Source: Saccoglossus kowalevskii (lineage: Eukaryota > Hemichordata > Enteropneusta > Harrimaniidae). Taken from it: 64,000 nt of DNA. Position numbers and translations under genes: made by a program. This document shows positions 48,700-59,000 of the stretch, one piece after another. The notes under the pieces were generated by a model. The model ran no database searches. It was not told the DNA's origin and worked only from the letters and a program-made list of their open reading frames with translations. The stretch covers positions 185,037 through 249,036 of the forward strand of contig NW_003129863.1 of NCBI RefSeq assembly GCF_000003605.2, read 5' to 3'. Each line of letters opens with the position of its first letter. Positions within the stretch are counted from its first letter, which is position 1.

Positions 48700-49480
48700 A
48701 AATTTACTACACAAAGAATTACATGTACTTAACTTAATATTTGAAACTGGCTGGGAAATCGTTGAAGTCAAAGGACATCCACTGCGCCAATGCTCAAATT
48801 TCCCGCACGTAGAGCATGCTCCCAGTTTCTTTGAACTCTCCGCCCTCGTAAATGTATCTGACTGGACCTGGTATCCCTCTTGCTGTGGTGCCAGATATGT
48901 ATGCTAACGTGGTTGCTAGGAAAAGGAAAATTTGTTATGCTTTTTCTTGGCTTCAGAATCTTTACGTTTCATGTCGGCTTTGGCAATGGCTTTAAAATAC
49001 GTTTTTCGTATGCCTTGCATTCTTTAACAACTTCCAAGCCCAAGTCTTTCCTATCGGCAAGCCGAACAAATTTTTGCCGCCGTGTGACTAAGTTCATACC
49101 TTCGACCAGGTGTCCCTTCGCCGCTGAAGTATGCGAGTTTTCTGTTCAGACTGCCTCCACTTGTCCTTTAGCTTCTGTAAAATAATCGGACACATGTTCG
49201 TTATGCAGGAACAGATCTTCGCAGCCTTTATTGTTAAAAATAGGAGTGACCTGTTTCTGAATGCCCTTGAGTGCTTGTTATTTGCACGAGGCAAAAAGTT
49301 GTGGAAATGTTGCCATTGTTGAGTTAAAACTGGAGAACCGGGCATTCAAAAGCTTGTCCATATCCGCTAAAAGCTTATTGCTTGTTTCTCCAACCGCCTT
49401 TTATACGACGTGTGATTCAGTAATCCCAATAAAGTCTTGCGGTTTAAATGTTTTCTTGTATATTACGCAAATGAAATGAA
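48700..49480 (-). mobile_element. Fossil DIRS-type gag-like fragment
   Basis: Minus-strand reading shows a zinc knuckle, CSTCGKFEHWRSGC (C-x2-C-x4-H-x4-C, about 48784-48825). Further upstream in sense lies a basic stretch with R-R-Q-K-F-V-R-L-A-D-R-K and a Lys-rich run. This arrangement is typical of the gag-like protein of DIRS-like elements. It is broken and incomplete, with several breaks, and no full element is visible around it. It may belong to the same family as the fossil at 4.9-6.7 kb. Confidence 0.55.
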
Positions 49481-49540
49481 AAGTAATTACCATCATACAT
49501 TCCTGACAAACACAGTGGTTACTTTTATTGGGGAAATTGT

Positions 49541-50215
49541 ATAATATATGGAAGTGCCACAAAATCTGCACATTTTAGGGCGATATTCTTTATTTAAATA
49601 AGTCGACCTTCAGTGCCGACACATATATCCTTGAAAACCCCAGTAGATTAAAATCATCGGATAACGTTCAATTGAGAGATCATTTACAAAAACAATCTGT
49701 CGTACAAATCAGTGCCCTGGAGCCAGTGCTGCACATATTCATGTAGTACACAACCAAACATATGCTTACAAGTGTCTACTCAAAGTAGTTGTTGATTTCT
49801 TTGTGATATACTTTGAGTTATTATGAGTCATCATCGTCTGGCAGATGATCAGTAACATTACCTGTTTATGGTATAACATAAACTCAACTTGTGGAGGGTT
49901 TGCCGTTATTATTGTCATAGTTTTTTTTCAATAGCACCGAGTTGTTGCCATGAATTTGCCATGTTGCTGCCATTTGTATTATGGTCTACACGCGTTTCAA
50001 TCTTTGGTTGATCTTCCTTGTCTCCATGGGTGTCGTTTCAGATCTCAAGACAATGGTCCAATGTAATATATAATTCATCAGACACAACTTGACTTGACGT
50101 AAAGTGTCAACAACTATCCATCCATTCATCAATATCCGGTGGCGTCCAATACACGCGAAATGACTTTGAGTATGATGACTTTCGACGTCTTACACGGAAG
50201 GTTCAGCGTTGCCGT
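49541..50215 (-). repeat. Inverted copy of the sulfotransferase 3' flank (6740-7440)
   Basis: Contains tcgaccttcagtgccgacac and the block around ccaatacacgcgaaatgact, complements of 7330 and 6800. From 50216 to about 50640 the sequence differs from the first copy, where the DIRS fossil lies; I see no gene there. Confidence 0.75.
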
Positions 50216-50782
50216 TCCCGTTGGTTGTTTGTTATTTTGATTTTAAAAAGCTCACTCTTACTTTAAACAAACTAATTATTTCACGTGAACCATTTCTGTT
50301 TTGACGAATAATTACCGAATTCTTCATCGCTAAATTTGAATTTTCCGCCTTCATCTGCACCATTCACACTCAAAACTACAGATCGCGTATTTTTTTTAAT
50401 TCTTTTTTCATATTTCGTTTTTATCAAAAATAGCTGAAATTCTTCAAAGATTCCTTGCTCATATGATTGTTGGCCAATTGGCAAGAATTTGTAAGAAACA
50501 TCCACGTTTCAAATAATAAAGTAACAATCACCTGTCACATGCAATTTCTAATTTACTCGAAAGTGAGGGTTACTTTCACTTTCCATCGTTCAATTTGTCG
50601 GAAATTTGGTCTGCAGTGACAGGATATAATGAAACACTATTTGAGGACCGAAAACAAGATTTGCGAATTTCTTACTCTCTTGTCCATTTGCGTGTAAGCT
50701 CTACTAATACCTAACTTGTCCATCTCGTTAAGCCACAATATCTCTTGCAACTTTTTGTGACAAATATGGACATGAATTCCCT

Positions 50783-51017
50783 TTATGTGGATATATAAAC
50801 ATTAATACTAACATGATCTTGTGAATTCACAACTATATGGCAATACAAAGCGAGTGGTGAATATAGTAATTTTACATCAGCCTGATTATTTACTTGAATT
50901 AAGACGTTGTAATCAAATAAACGAAAATCAATTTCGTATTTTGAATACAGTCCTTCAATTTGCTGCTTCGAAAGTTGGCTACAGTACTTCACCAATACAT
51001 CAATCGATGACGGTAAA
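50783..51017 (-). pseudogene. Inverted copy of the partial sulfotransferase 3' duplicate
   Basis: Complement of 4358-4600. It reads openly on the minus strand through S-S-I-D-V-L-V-K-Y-C-S-Q-L-S-K-Q and Y-S-K-Y-E-I-D-F-R-L-F-D-Y-N, but has no catalytic region or start of its own. It lacks the stop present at the same place in the first copy. Confidence 0.7.
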
Positions 51018-51129
51018 CTGAAAACCACCTCTTCAATACATATTCGAATAATTCCTTTCATTTTTACAATTTAACAAATTCGTTGAACCCTTCGATGGCG
51101 AGTGGTAAATATACTAATTTTACATCAGA

Positions 51130-51843
51130 TTATTTCCTAGAATTAAGACAGATTAAAAACTCGGCAGTGTTGTAATCAAATAAACGAAAATCAAATTCGT
51201 ATTTTGAATAGAGTCCTTCAATTTGCTGCTTCGAAAGTTGGCTATAGTACTCCACCAATACATCAACCGATGAACTGTTCGTTCTATGTGGAGCGTATGA
51301 AGAGAAATCAACAACACTACTTGCGTTGATTGCCTCCACTACGCTCTCGCTGTCTTCATTTAGTGTTTCAAATTTTCCAAGAATGTCGAAGTCGATATTG
51401 CACGGATTACATTGATTGTTAATCAATCCCCAGTGCTCATTTAATTGGTTCGAATCTGTTTTCAATATATGGTTAACAAAATCACTGAAACTTAACTTGT
51501 TTGTTGCATAATTTATTTTGTCCACCACAGTCATCAATGGGCTGCGGGAAATCGTAATTATATTCCTGATTGGGGTAACTATCCAAATTTGGGTAATTCA
51601 ACCGATACATCACACGGTTGCTAGGTATCTCTGATACGTTTTTGAAAGTTCCCCGCAACACAAGAAACACCTTTCACCAGTTTGCACTATCAACCTTTGC
51701 TGCGGACAGTAGAGAATGTTGTAATTATCGTCTACAAGAAAATTGTTATACTTGACTCTTCCAGCACTCAGTTCTGGATATTGTTGGCACATCATACCAA
51801 CATGTTCTCTCCTTCTTTTTTGTATTTCTTTCCAGTCAGGCAT
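51130..51843 (-). pseudogene. Broken sulfotransferase copy (exon 3 only)
   Basis: The minus strand begins with the same CACCTGTAG acceptor and ATG as exon 3 of the + strand gene (M-P-D-W-K-E-I-Q-K-R-R-R-E-H). The frame shifts inside the 5'-phosphosulfate loop (CPQQRLIVQTG instead of CPAAKVASTNW). A deletion of roughly 110 bases removes the 3'-phosphate loop between D-S-Y-P-N-Q and the T-V-V-D-K-I-N-Y stretch. The C-terminal third (H-W-G-L-I-N-N-Q-C-N-P-C) is well kept. Similarity continues into intron sequence up to about 52150; exons 1 and 2 are absent. It cannot encode an active enzyme. Confidence 0.85.
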
Positions 51844-52164
51844 CTACAGGTGGACAAAGAAGATTGATAAAAACGATCAATGTCACGTAAAATAGTGGAA
51901 TCTGTGTAGTGGTTTACTTTCTCAAAAATTGCTTTGATTTACACTCTATAGTCTTCGTTACATACTTCAATACTGAAATGAACTCACTATTTTTCTAGCA
52001 TATATATTGTTCTGAAGACTCTATTGTCGTGAACTCACTGTATTAACAAGTACTCATTCTATTGTTATGAACTCACTCCATCATTACGAAGTCATTGTTT
52101 TGGTGTTCACTCACTCTTTGTTACAAACCCGCTCTATTATTACGTACATATAATATCTTGGTGA

Positions 52165-52710
52165 TTGTGGTTTGTTTTGAATCTGTAGTTGTTAAATCTG
52201 TTACGTGGGGTCTGGCCAGTCTGACCAACATACTGGATACCACATCCGGGTACTGAACAGGTAAGGAGGTATATAACATTTGTATACTCACAGGTAATGT
52301 TTTTATGGATTGTGTACTGTTGTGTCGTATTAAAACTTTTGAATATGGTAGCAGAACTGACGTGCTTACATGTTTTACAGCGAGTTAAATTAAATGGTGT
52401 AAAGCCAGTGGAATCGGAAGTAGTGGATGATTGAAAGTAACCAGGTTGTCTCGAATGTTATTGTTTTGCAGTGGTTTTGTCAATGTGCCCTGCTTGTAAC
52501 AGAGAATTAACTAGACTTCTAGCTTGACTGGTGAATAACTTAGTAGGAGCGGATGAGAGTGCCTGATATGTGGTGTTCTCTTGGAGGTGGTTATGTATTT
52601 CACTGATTTAAAACTCTCTGTCCATTATAGCAATACCCAATCCCTTGTCAGCAGGTTGGAAGACGATATTTTTGTCCTTTTTAAGAATGGCAAGGGCATG
52701 CTTTTCTTCT
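52165..52710 (-). mobile_element. Penelope-like retroelement fragment
   Basis: On the minus strand, near 52700-52630, the sequence reads NIVFQPADKGLGIAIMD, the start of a Penelope-type reverse transcriptase. Near 52400-52180 it reads R-C-K-T-C-K-H-V, then Y-T-I-H-K-N, then VIYLLTC and GIQYVGQTGQTPRNRFNNY, the Cys-rich linker and GIY-YIG-type nuclease start. The two ends of the element's protein lie only a few hundred bases apart, so most of the polymerase is missing. It abuts the end of the duplicated sulfotransferase intron (about 52150). Confidence 0.8.
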
Positions 52711-52962
52711 TTTATAGTTTTTTTTGTTTTTTTTGTTTTTTTTGTGATAAATATTTCGTATTACCCATAAACAAAAAAATTACAGGACTCTTTTATAGTT
52801 TATTTGTCTTTGTCTTGACTAATCTGCCGACCTTTCTATCGAACTCGTCATGCCCTTTTCACCATAGTATGCTGTCACCAAACACCGCAAATCATCGCGG
52901 AATAACATGCTACTTTCCACGGAAGATATTTGCGATCAGTGCACATTTTTATAGCAATATAA

Positions 52963-53112
52963 TTTTAAAGCGGAAGGGTCGTCACCTGCGCACGCGCAGG
53001 AATTGAGTCCCAAGCTAAAAACGCAAAGGCTCATGGGTAGATGCTTGTTTTTAAACAATGACAGGCAATGGCCATCTGACGCATGCGCAGGTGACGACTC
53101 CTTCGCTTTAAT
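52963..53112. mobile_element. MITE with TTAA ends, about 150 bp
   Basis: Left end TTAAAGCGGAAGGGTCGTCA then CCTGCGCACGCG; right end is the complement with few mismatches (GCATGCGCAGGTGACGACTCCTTCGCTTTAA region). Arms are about 32 bases and TTAA stands at both borders, as in piggyBac-type or other TTAA-targeting MITEs. The internal 80 bases are non-coding. Confidence 0.75.
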
Positions 53113-54655
53113 CTCAATAATAATGATGAACCAATTTTAACTGTAATTGATGTCTTTTCGGCTGCTACTGGCTTGCGCCGCTTTTCCTTTTACTTGGTAT
53201 TCTATGCAAGTTACTCGTTCAAACTTAACTCTGCTGGTACCTATACTGGAGCCATCATCGCCTGAGAACATTCAAACACAGCTATAATTATCTACATAGT
53301 ACTTGGCTACACTGAAAATGTTACTTTGGAATAGGACAAGGGAATACTAACAATTGATTAACAAAAAACACAGTATTCATCCGATAGCTAAACAAATTAG
53401 ACAACAATTTCTAGATCAACACAACATTACGTATACATGCCATTTTAATCACCAACTCGCATTAACACATCGCAATGTGCTTATCTTGTTGTTGATTCAA
53501 ATTCCTCCTTGCTCATCACTGGTGGATCCAAAAATTCGGTAAGGGGGTGCGCTCCTATTGACCTCCGCGCAGCTTCGGTGGGTTTGTAAAAGTAATTTAT
53601 CAAGTTGTTTTTGCGGACTGAAGGGGGGAGGCAGGCGCGCCTCCTCCTAAATCTGAGCGTGCTCGTCGAGATAAACCGGCTGTAATTCAATGACCATCGC
53701 TCGCATACGTTTTCTTGGCTTGGGTAGCGTGTACGAACTGTATCGGGAACGCTCCTTGGAAAATCACCTATGTTTCGTCAGTTATGCTTTAATAACAACG
53801 TATCGTCTTTGGTATTGAACAACGCCATCCTCGCCATTCGCAATCCAGGTATCGAATCGTCCAAAATAAGTTTGACGATGAAATCCACACGTTCATGGAA
53901 CACTGATAAAACACACACGCACACAGGGCGCCAAGTTAGTGCAACTCTTACCTTTATTCATTAAACCTACACGCACATAAACGAAAGGTGGCGCTATTCA
54001 CTGGTCTCCGCAAATCTGGTCAATATTCATTGTCAAAGCAAATAAATGAACCCAAGGTCGCACAAACAACAACATATTATAACAACATAAAACAAAGTTC
54101 ATCACAATGTCACAAAATATATGCGTATCATAAATAATATGTGTTATAATTAGCGGCATACTATTACTCATCGGTGGTTTAATTTCGCTATTTTCATATT
54201 TATTGACGGGGTTTAAATGCACAGATTCGCCAGTAGTTTTAATGTATTGTCACGTGCTCAAATTGAGTTAATTCAGCGGATTTCATTCATCAGCGAAATT
54301 AGTGAAATTACATTCCAAGAAATAATTAATGCGTTTAGAATATTGTGTAACTGGTAACGGTTACAAAGTAAAACGGCTTACGTAATTTGATACCTAGGAC
54401 TGCACAGCACAAAACACACCCTGACCGTTGGCGGCGTTAGGATCGATGTAACTCATGCATCATTTTCACGTATCATGATGACCTTTGTTCTAACCGTTAA
54501 GATAATGTCTTACGTGTGTTACTGTGTTTTATAGCCTGACGTTATTATTATCAATATGTTTCGGAGAATTAGGTCACATTTCGGTGCTTTATTTATATAG
54601 TCGTATATTATAATGGTACACAATTTAATTACATACTGGTCATAAAATTCACAGG
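53113..54655. other. Spacer, nothing firmly recognised
   Basis: A locally GC-rich segment at 53500-53660 (ggtggatcc, gggggtgcgctcc, aggcgcgcctcc) looks like a decayed transposon piece. The rest is AT-rich without a supported gene. Confidence 0.35.
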
Positions 54656-54877
54656 AAATACACATTTATTGTATTGTTAATATTCGCGGCATTTACCACC
54701 TTTACACAGAGTTCACCCACTCAATTCAGACTGCAATCAGGCGAGGAGCGCGACAGAAACCTATCTAAACTAATTGAGTTTGTGTCAGCCGCTAGTAAAT
54801 GTTCAGCCAATTTGTATCTATATCTCAGTGAAATATTGTGTAGTGATTGCAATATTAATGTTACACATAATTAAATG
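54656..54877 (+). other. Orphan open segment with exon-like borders
   Basis: After a TTCACAG acceptor-like site (about 54655) an open frame reads L-L-I-F-A-A-F-T-T-F-T then R-L-Q-S-G-E-E-R-D-R-N-L-S-K-L and N-I-N-V-T-H-N before a stop at 54872-54874. It has a hydrophobic start, several Cys and a predicted helical look, but no ATG and no known domain. It could be a terminal exon of an unseen gene or chance. Confidence 0.15.
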
Positions 54878-54906
54878 TTTGGAAACAGTAGTAATCAACG
54901 CTTAAT

Positions 54907-55284
54907 ATGGATAATATGCGAGATATGCTTCAGATTGGCGTAGAGAGAACGCTGGTCGGGACGTCTTTTATAATTTATTGTCAATTTAGCCTTTTTACCT
55001 TTATTCTTTTTGTAAAGCATAAAAGATGTTTCGATTTTCCCAGTCTAGACGGTTCTTGTCAACCAGTACCTACTCAAAACGTAATAGGTACGACTTCCTA
55101 CACTGCTTTTTCCAATTATCATATGTATTTGGAACACAAAACATCGCGCAGGCCAGCCTCAATCGGAAAATATCTTAAACATTTCCGGAAGTTCTCGTTA
55201 ATGACCTACGGCTATGACACATGTGTCACAGGAACGGGCGCGTTCACATTTTATTTAGCAAAACGTCATTACACTAATGTGTAG
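54907..55284 (+). CDS. Uncertain 125-codon open frame
   Basis: An ATG-started frame with a hydrophobic stretch near residues 18-36 and a basic C-terminal half. I recognise no domain, and it has no counterpart in the other arm. Its length is longer than most chance frames in this AT-rich window but not decisive. Confidence 0.15.
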   Translation: MDNMRDMLQIGVERTLVGTSFIIYCQFSLFTFILFVKHKRCFDFPSLDGSCQPVPTQNVIGTTSYTAFSNYHMYLEHKTSRRPASIGKYLKHFRKFSLMTYGYDTCVTGTGAFTFYLAKRHYTNV

Positions 55285-56030
55285 TTGAAGTCAAGTTTTT
55301 TTGACAGCTGAGATCCGACCTAAGCTAAAGGCAATTGAAATACGAACTTGATACGAATTTTGTAATAATTTCACTCTCTTACAAATTCTAGATATTGTTA
55401 TTTTGTGTAAGCAACGATAATCTCGCAGGTTTATATCAATTCACAGTATGTACAGTATTATACGTTGTTATAATTGAACTGCAAAATATTGATGTAATAA
55501 TGACAACATATTTTACCAAAGTTTGTTTTCAGTGATATTGTATATTTGTCAGCTGATTACACAAACTGAAGCACTGAAATAATAAATATTGAATACTCGT
55601 TTTTCGAATAATTATATATACAAATGTTTAAATAAATTCATGTAAAAATCTTAGTTATTTAGAAAGGTCTAATAGGAATGTGTCGCCTAATCAAACTTAC
55701 TGCGTTCACAACCGACAAACAAATATATACATACACACATAACAACAATAATTGAGAGAACATACAAACACACAGTGTGATTACAGTTGCTACACAAATT
55801 CGTCATTGGTCGGAAACTGTAACACCTAATTACACATGTATTTAACCATTTCACGAGACAATTTGATTGTGTAAGTTGGTCTATATTATGATAGGCATGC
55901 CATCTTCACCATCATCTATCAGAAGATCATGAACGTTATAAATTGTCGGTGCATGTAATAATATTGAGTAGAGGGTTTGTTGTTATTCCTATGCTTCGTT
56001 GTCTTTTTGAATTTACCACGTGCCTTTCAA

Positions 56031-59000
56031 TCAATTGTAACATACTGCTTCCAGCGACTTCATCGTTGGCACAGTTTTTTCAATATTCTCACCCACCGAT
56101 GAATACTCTTCCACCGTGCTGTCGCCTTTCAATGTATGTTGATCAGAGTCATCTCCATGACAATCGCAAATTGGACTGAACAACATCAATGGATATCTAT
56201 TGCCTTCTAACGATGTACTATCGTCAACTTGAAAATAAAAAATGTCCGACAATTCAAGATGAGTGAATGATTTACTATTCTTACAAGTCTCTCCGGTCGG
56301 TGTTTCAGGTACAGCCTCCAAACAGGGTTCAGCAGGGTACCCAATTATAGATGTACCAGCGGGCATTTGTTTGTCTGGCACTTGAATACCTGGTGATGGT
56401 GTACGAGTCAAATCCGGACGAATCTCTTTGTAAAGTGTACCACAAAGATCCTTACTCGTTGAAGTTGTAACATGTGGTGATGAATCACTCTGGATTTTAT
56501 TGTTTGGACGAAGCCTTATCAATCCATTATCAGCTCCTGTTACTCTACTGTAATTATCTGAGCAATTCGTTGTTTCACCTTTGCCTGTTTTAGAAGAATC
56601 GCGCCAATATACTGGTTTAGTATATAGTTCATGGCAACTACTGTCAATATCGATATTAGACGCATTCTCAGTTTCATCACTCATTCCATCAAAGAAATCA
56701 TTAACAAATCTTTTCAAATCAAAATCATCCTCATCGTCGTCACTAATATCCGTTGTCACAGAGTTATATCGAAATTTTCTGTAACATGAAATATCATTCA
56801 ATGTTCTTAGAAGTGTTGAACTGGGTTGTTTCGCTCGTCTATGGACATAGTTATTAGAATATGTTGTGGAATGTTCTTCTGCTATGGTTACAGTCCCTCC
56901 CTCTTTAACCACTGCCATCTGATGATCCATATCCTTTGCAAGTTCGATTCCACTATTCTCACTCAAAGAACTATTATTCGTCGTCGAAGAAACTGGTTTC
57001 AGACTTGTGACACGAGGAGATACCGAATCGTAGACTTCAGTTGGTTCGTTGAACTTCAAGGTATCATTGGAAGAATGTTCTTTCTCTTGAAACATAGTTT
57101 GCTGCAAAGGATAGGTGATCAAATTAGATAGATAAATCAATCAGTCAAGTTTCGTAGTGTTTAGTCTGGCCATTAACATTATGACTTTAGTCATAATTCA
57201 GAAAAAAACAGTCCATGGGCCACATTAGATTATTTTTGCTGACTTCCAACTAACTGTGAGGACTAAATGATATGTGGTATCATTGAACATGTTTTGTGTG
57301 TTGGCGACTTTTTTAGTCTGGGAGTGGCATTAAGCCTCGTCGGTTATCATGAATTGTAATTTCATCGATTATGTACAGATATTTATTTAGATTTAGTAGA
57401 AAATTATACAAATTATACTGACCCAGTAAGTAGGAAAGCGGCTATTACACGTACACCCTTAACAATAGGTATTTATATACTCGTCACGGCGTAAAGACGG
57501 GATTTGTACTTAACAACCTCTAATATTTGCATAATACATATCAATATGAAACGTCTGTATCCCACAATTCAGTGCGTGGTAAAATTTTGTGGATATTTGC
57601 TCTTGGTGTTCATAGAAAAGAAAGTGCCACAGGTTTTCCTAACTTGCTCAGTTATATTTGCTCTCTAACACTGAGCGATTGGGCCGGGAAGATGTATAAT
57701 AATAGCATTATTACGAGGATTCAGACAAAATATGCACTTAGACAGTACGTGGCTACATTGCTACTTCTCCTTATTACCTTCGTGCATACTTTGTGGCATT
57801 CTCGTAATAAATCTCATATAATATAATTTGTATAATACATACTATATATTCATGCCATTTCCTCTTAGAGATTGGATTGCTGAACAATCTTTTCAAGGTG
57901 TCTCGATTGTAGTATGGAAGTACCAAGCATAAACATAATAATATTAAAATACATGCCGCAGCAATTATAAATATTTTAGTTGCATCTGTGCCTACAAGAA
58001 ATAACCAATAACACTGTTAAAATAATGGTATAACAATTTTATTTTCGATACGGTCTATATAGTCTAATGTAATTTTAGTAATATTACTTTCTTGCTTGTA
58101 TCTCTTGTTCAGATACTTCGTTAAGCTTTGATAGCAGACAGTTTTTGTTTAGCATTTGTTTTTTCGTTCCAAGCAGTACCCTTTTACTGTTTCATTTGTT
58201 CTCAATTTACCTCTTTACATTTTTAAAACAAGCTTGTTCTGGCATGATTTTGAGCAGCAACACCTTTTATTCGTAGAAAACGTTGCCGCCTTGTAACTAT
58301 CAGTAAATATTCGAATTTACACTAAATACAAATGTTGGAATCGCCAAACGAACACGTATAATTTATAGCAAGAATAAATCACTACAGACATTATAGTATA
58401 ATAGTATGTATACCTGAAATATTTAGTGGAGGATACATCACAGGTCAGATAGGTATTGTAAATGCGTAGCCAGAAACAACTCGAAGTGGCGTGATGTTAA
58501 CTCGAGGAATATCTGAAATGTTGGGGAATTATTTGAATGTGTCCCTGCAGACAAATATATGCTATAGTATACATACCTGGAATGTTTATGCCAGTTACTG
58601 CATGGTACCCCAACACAGACGAATTGTAATACGAATATACCTCTGCAGACACATATATATTGTAATAAGTTGCCGGCACGTTCGTAATATGCGCAATTTC
58701 TTCATCAGACAAAATTTCACGACGTTTTGGAGATTGTCTTTCATTAAATGTTACGTGGTAAGCAAGTATACATTCATCATTATCCGGTGGCAGCCATGAC
58801 ACGCTGAATGAGTTCGATGACGTCAGTCGTGCCGACATTTCCCTCGGAGAATCCAGCTCTAAATGGAACACAAAATTATTCTGTTTAGATATATAAATTT
58901 TAAGAGAGAGAAAGAGATTGGAGGACAAAGAAATGACAAAAAGTGTGGATGAGAAATTGAGCACAATAAGGGTGGAAATTGTAATTGCTTTAAAAAAACC

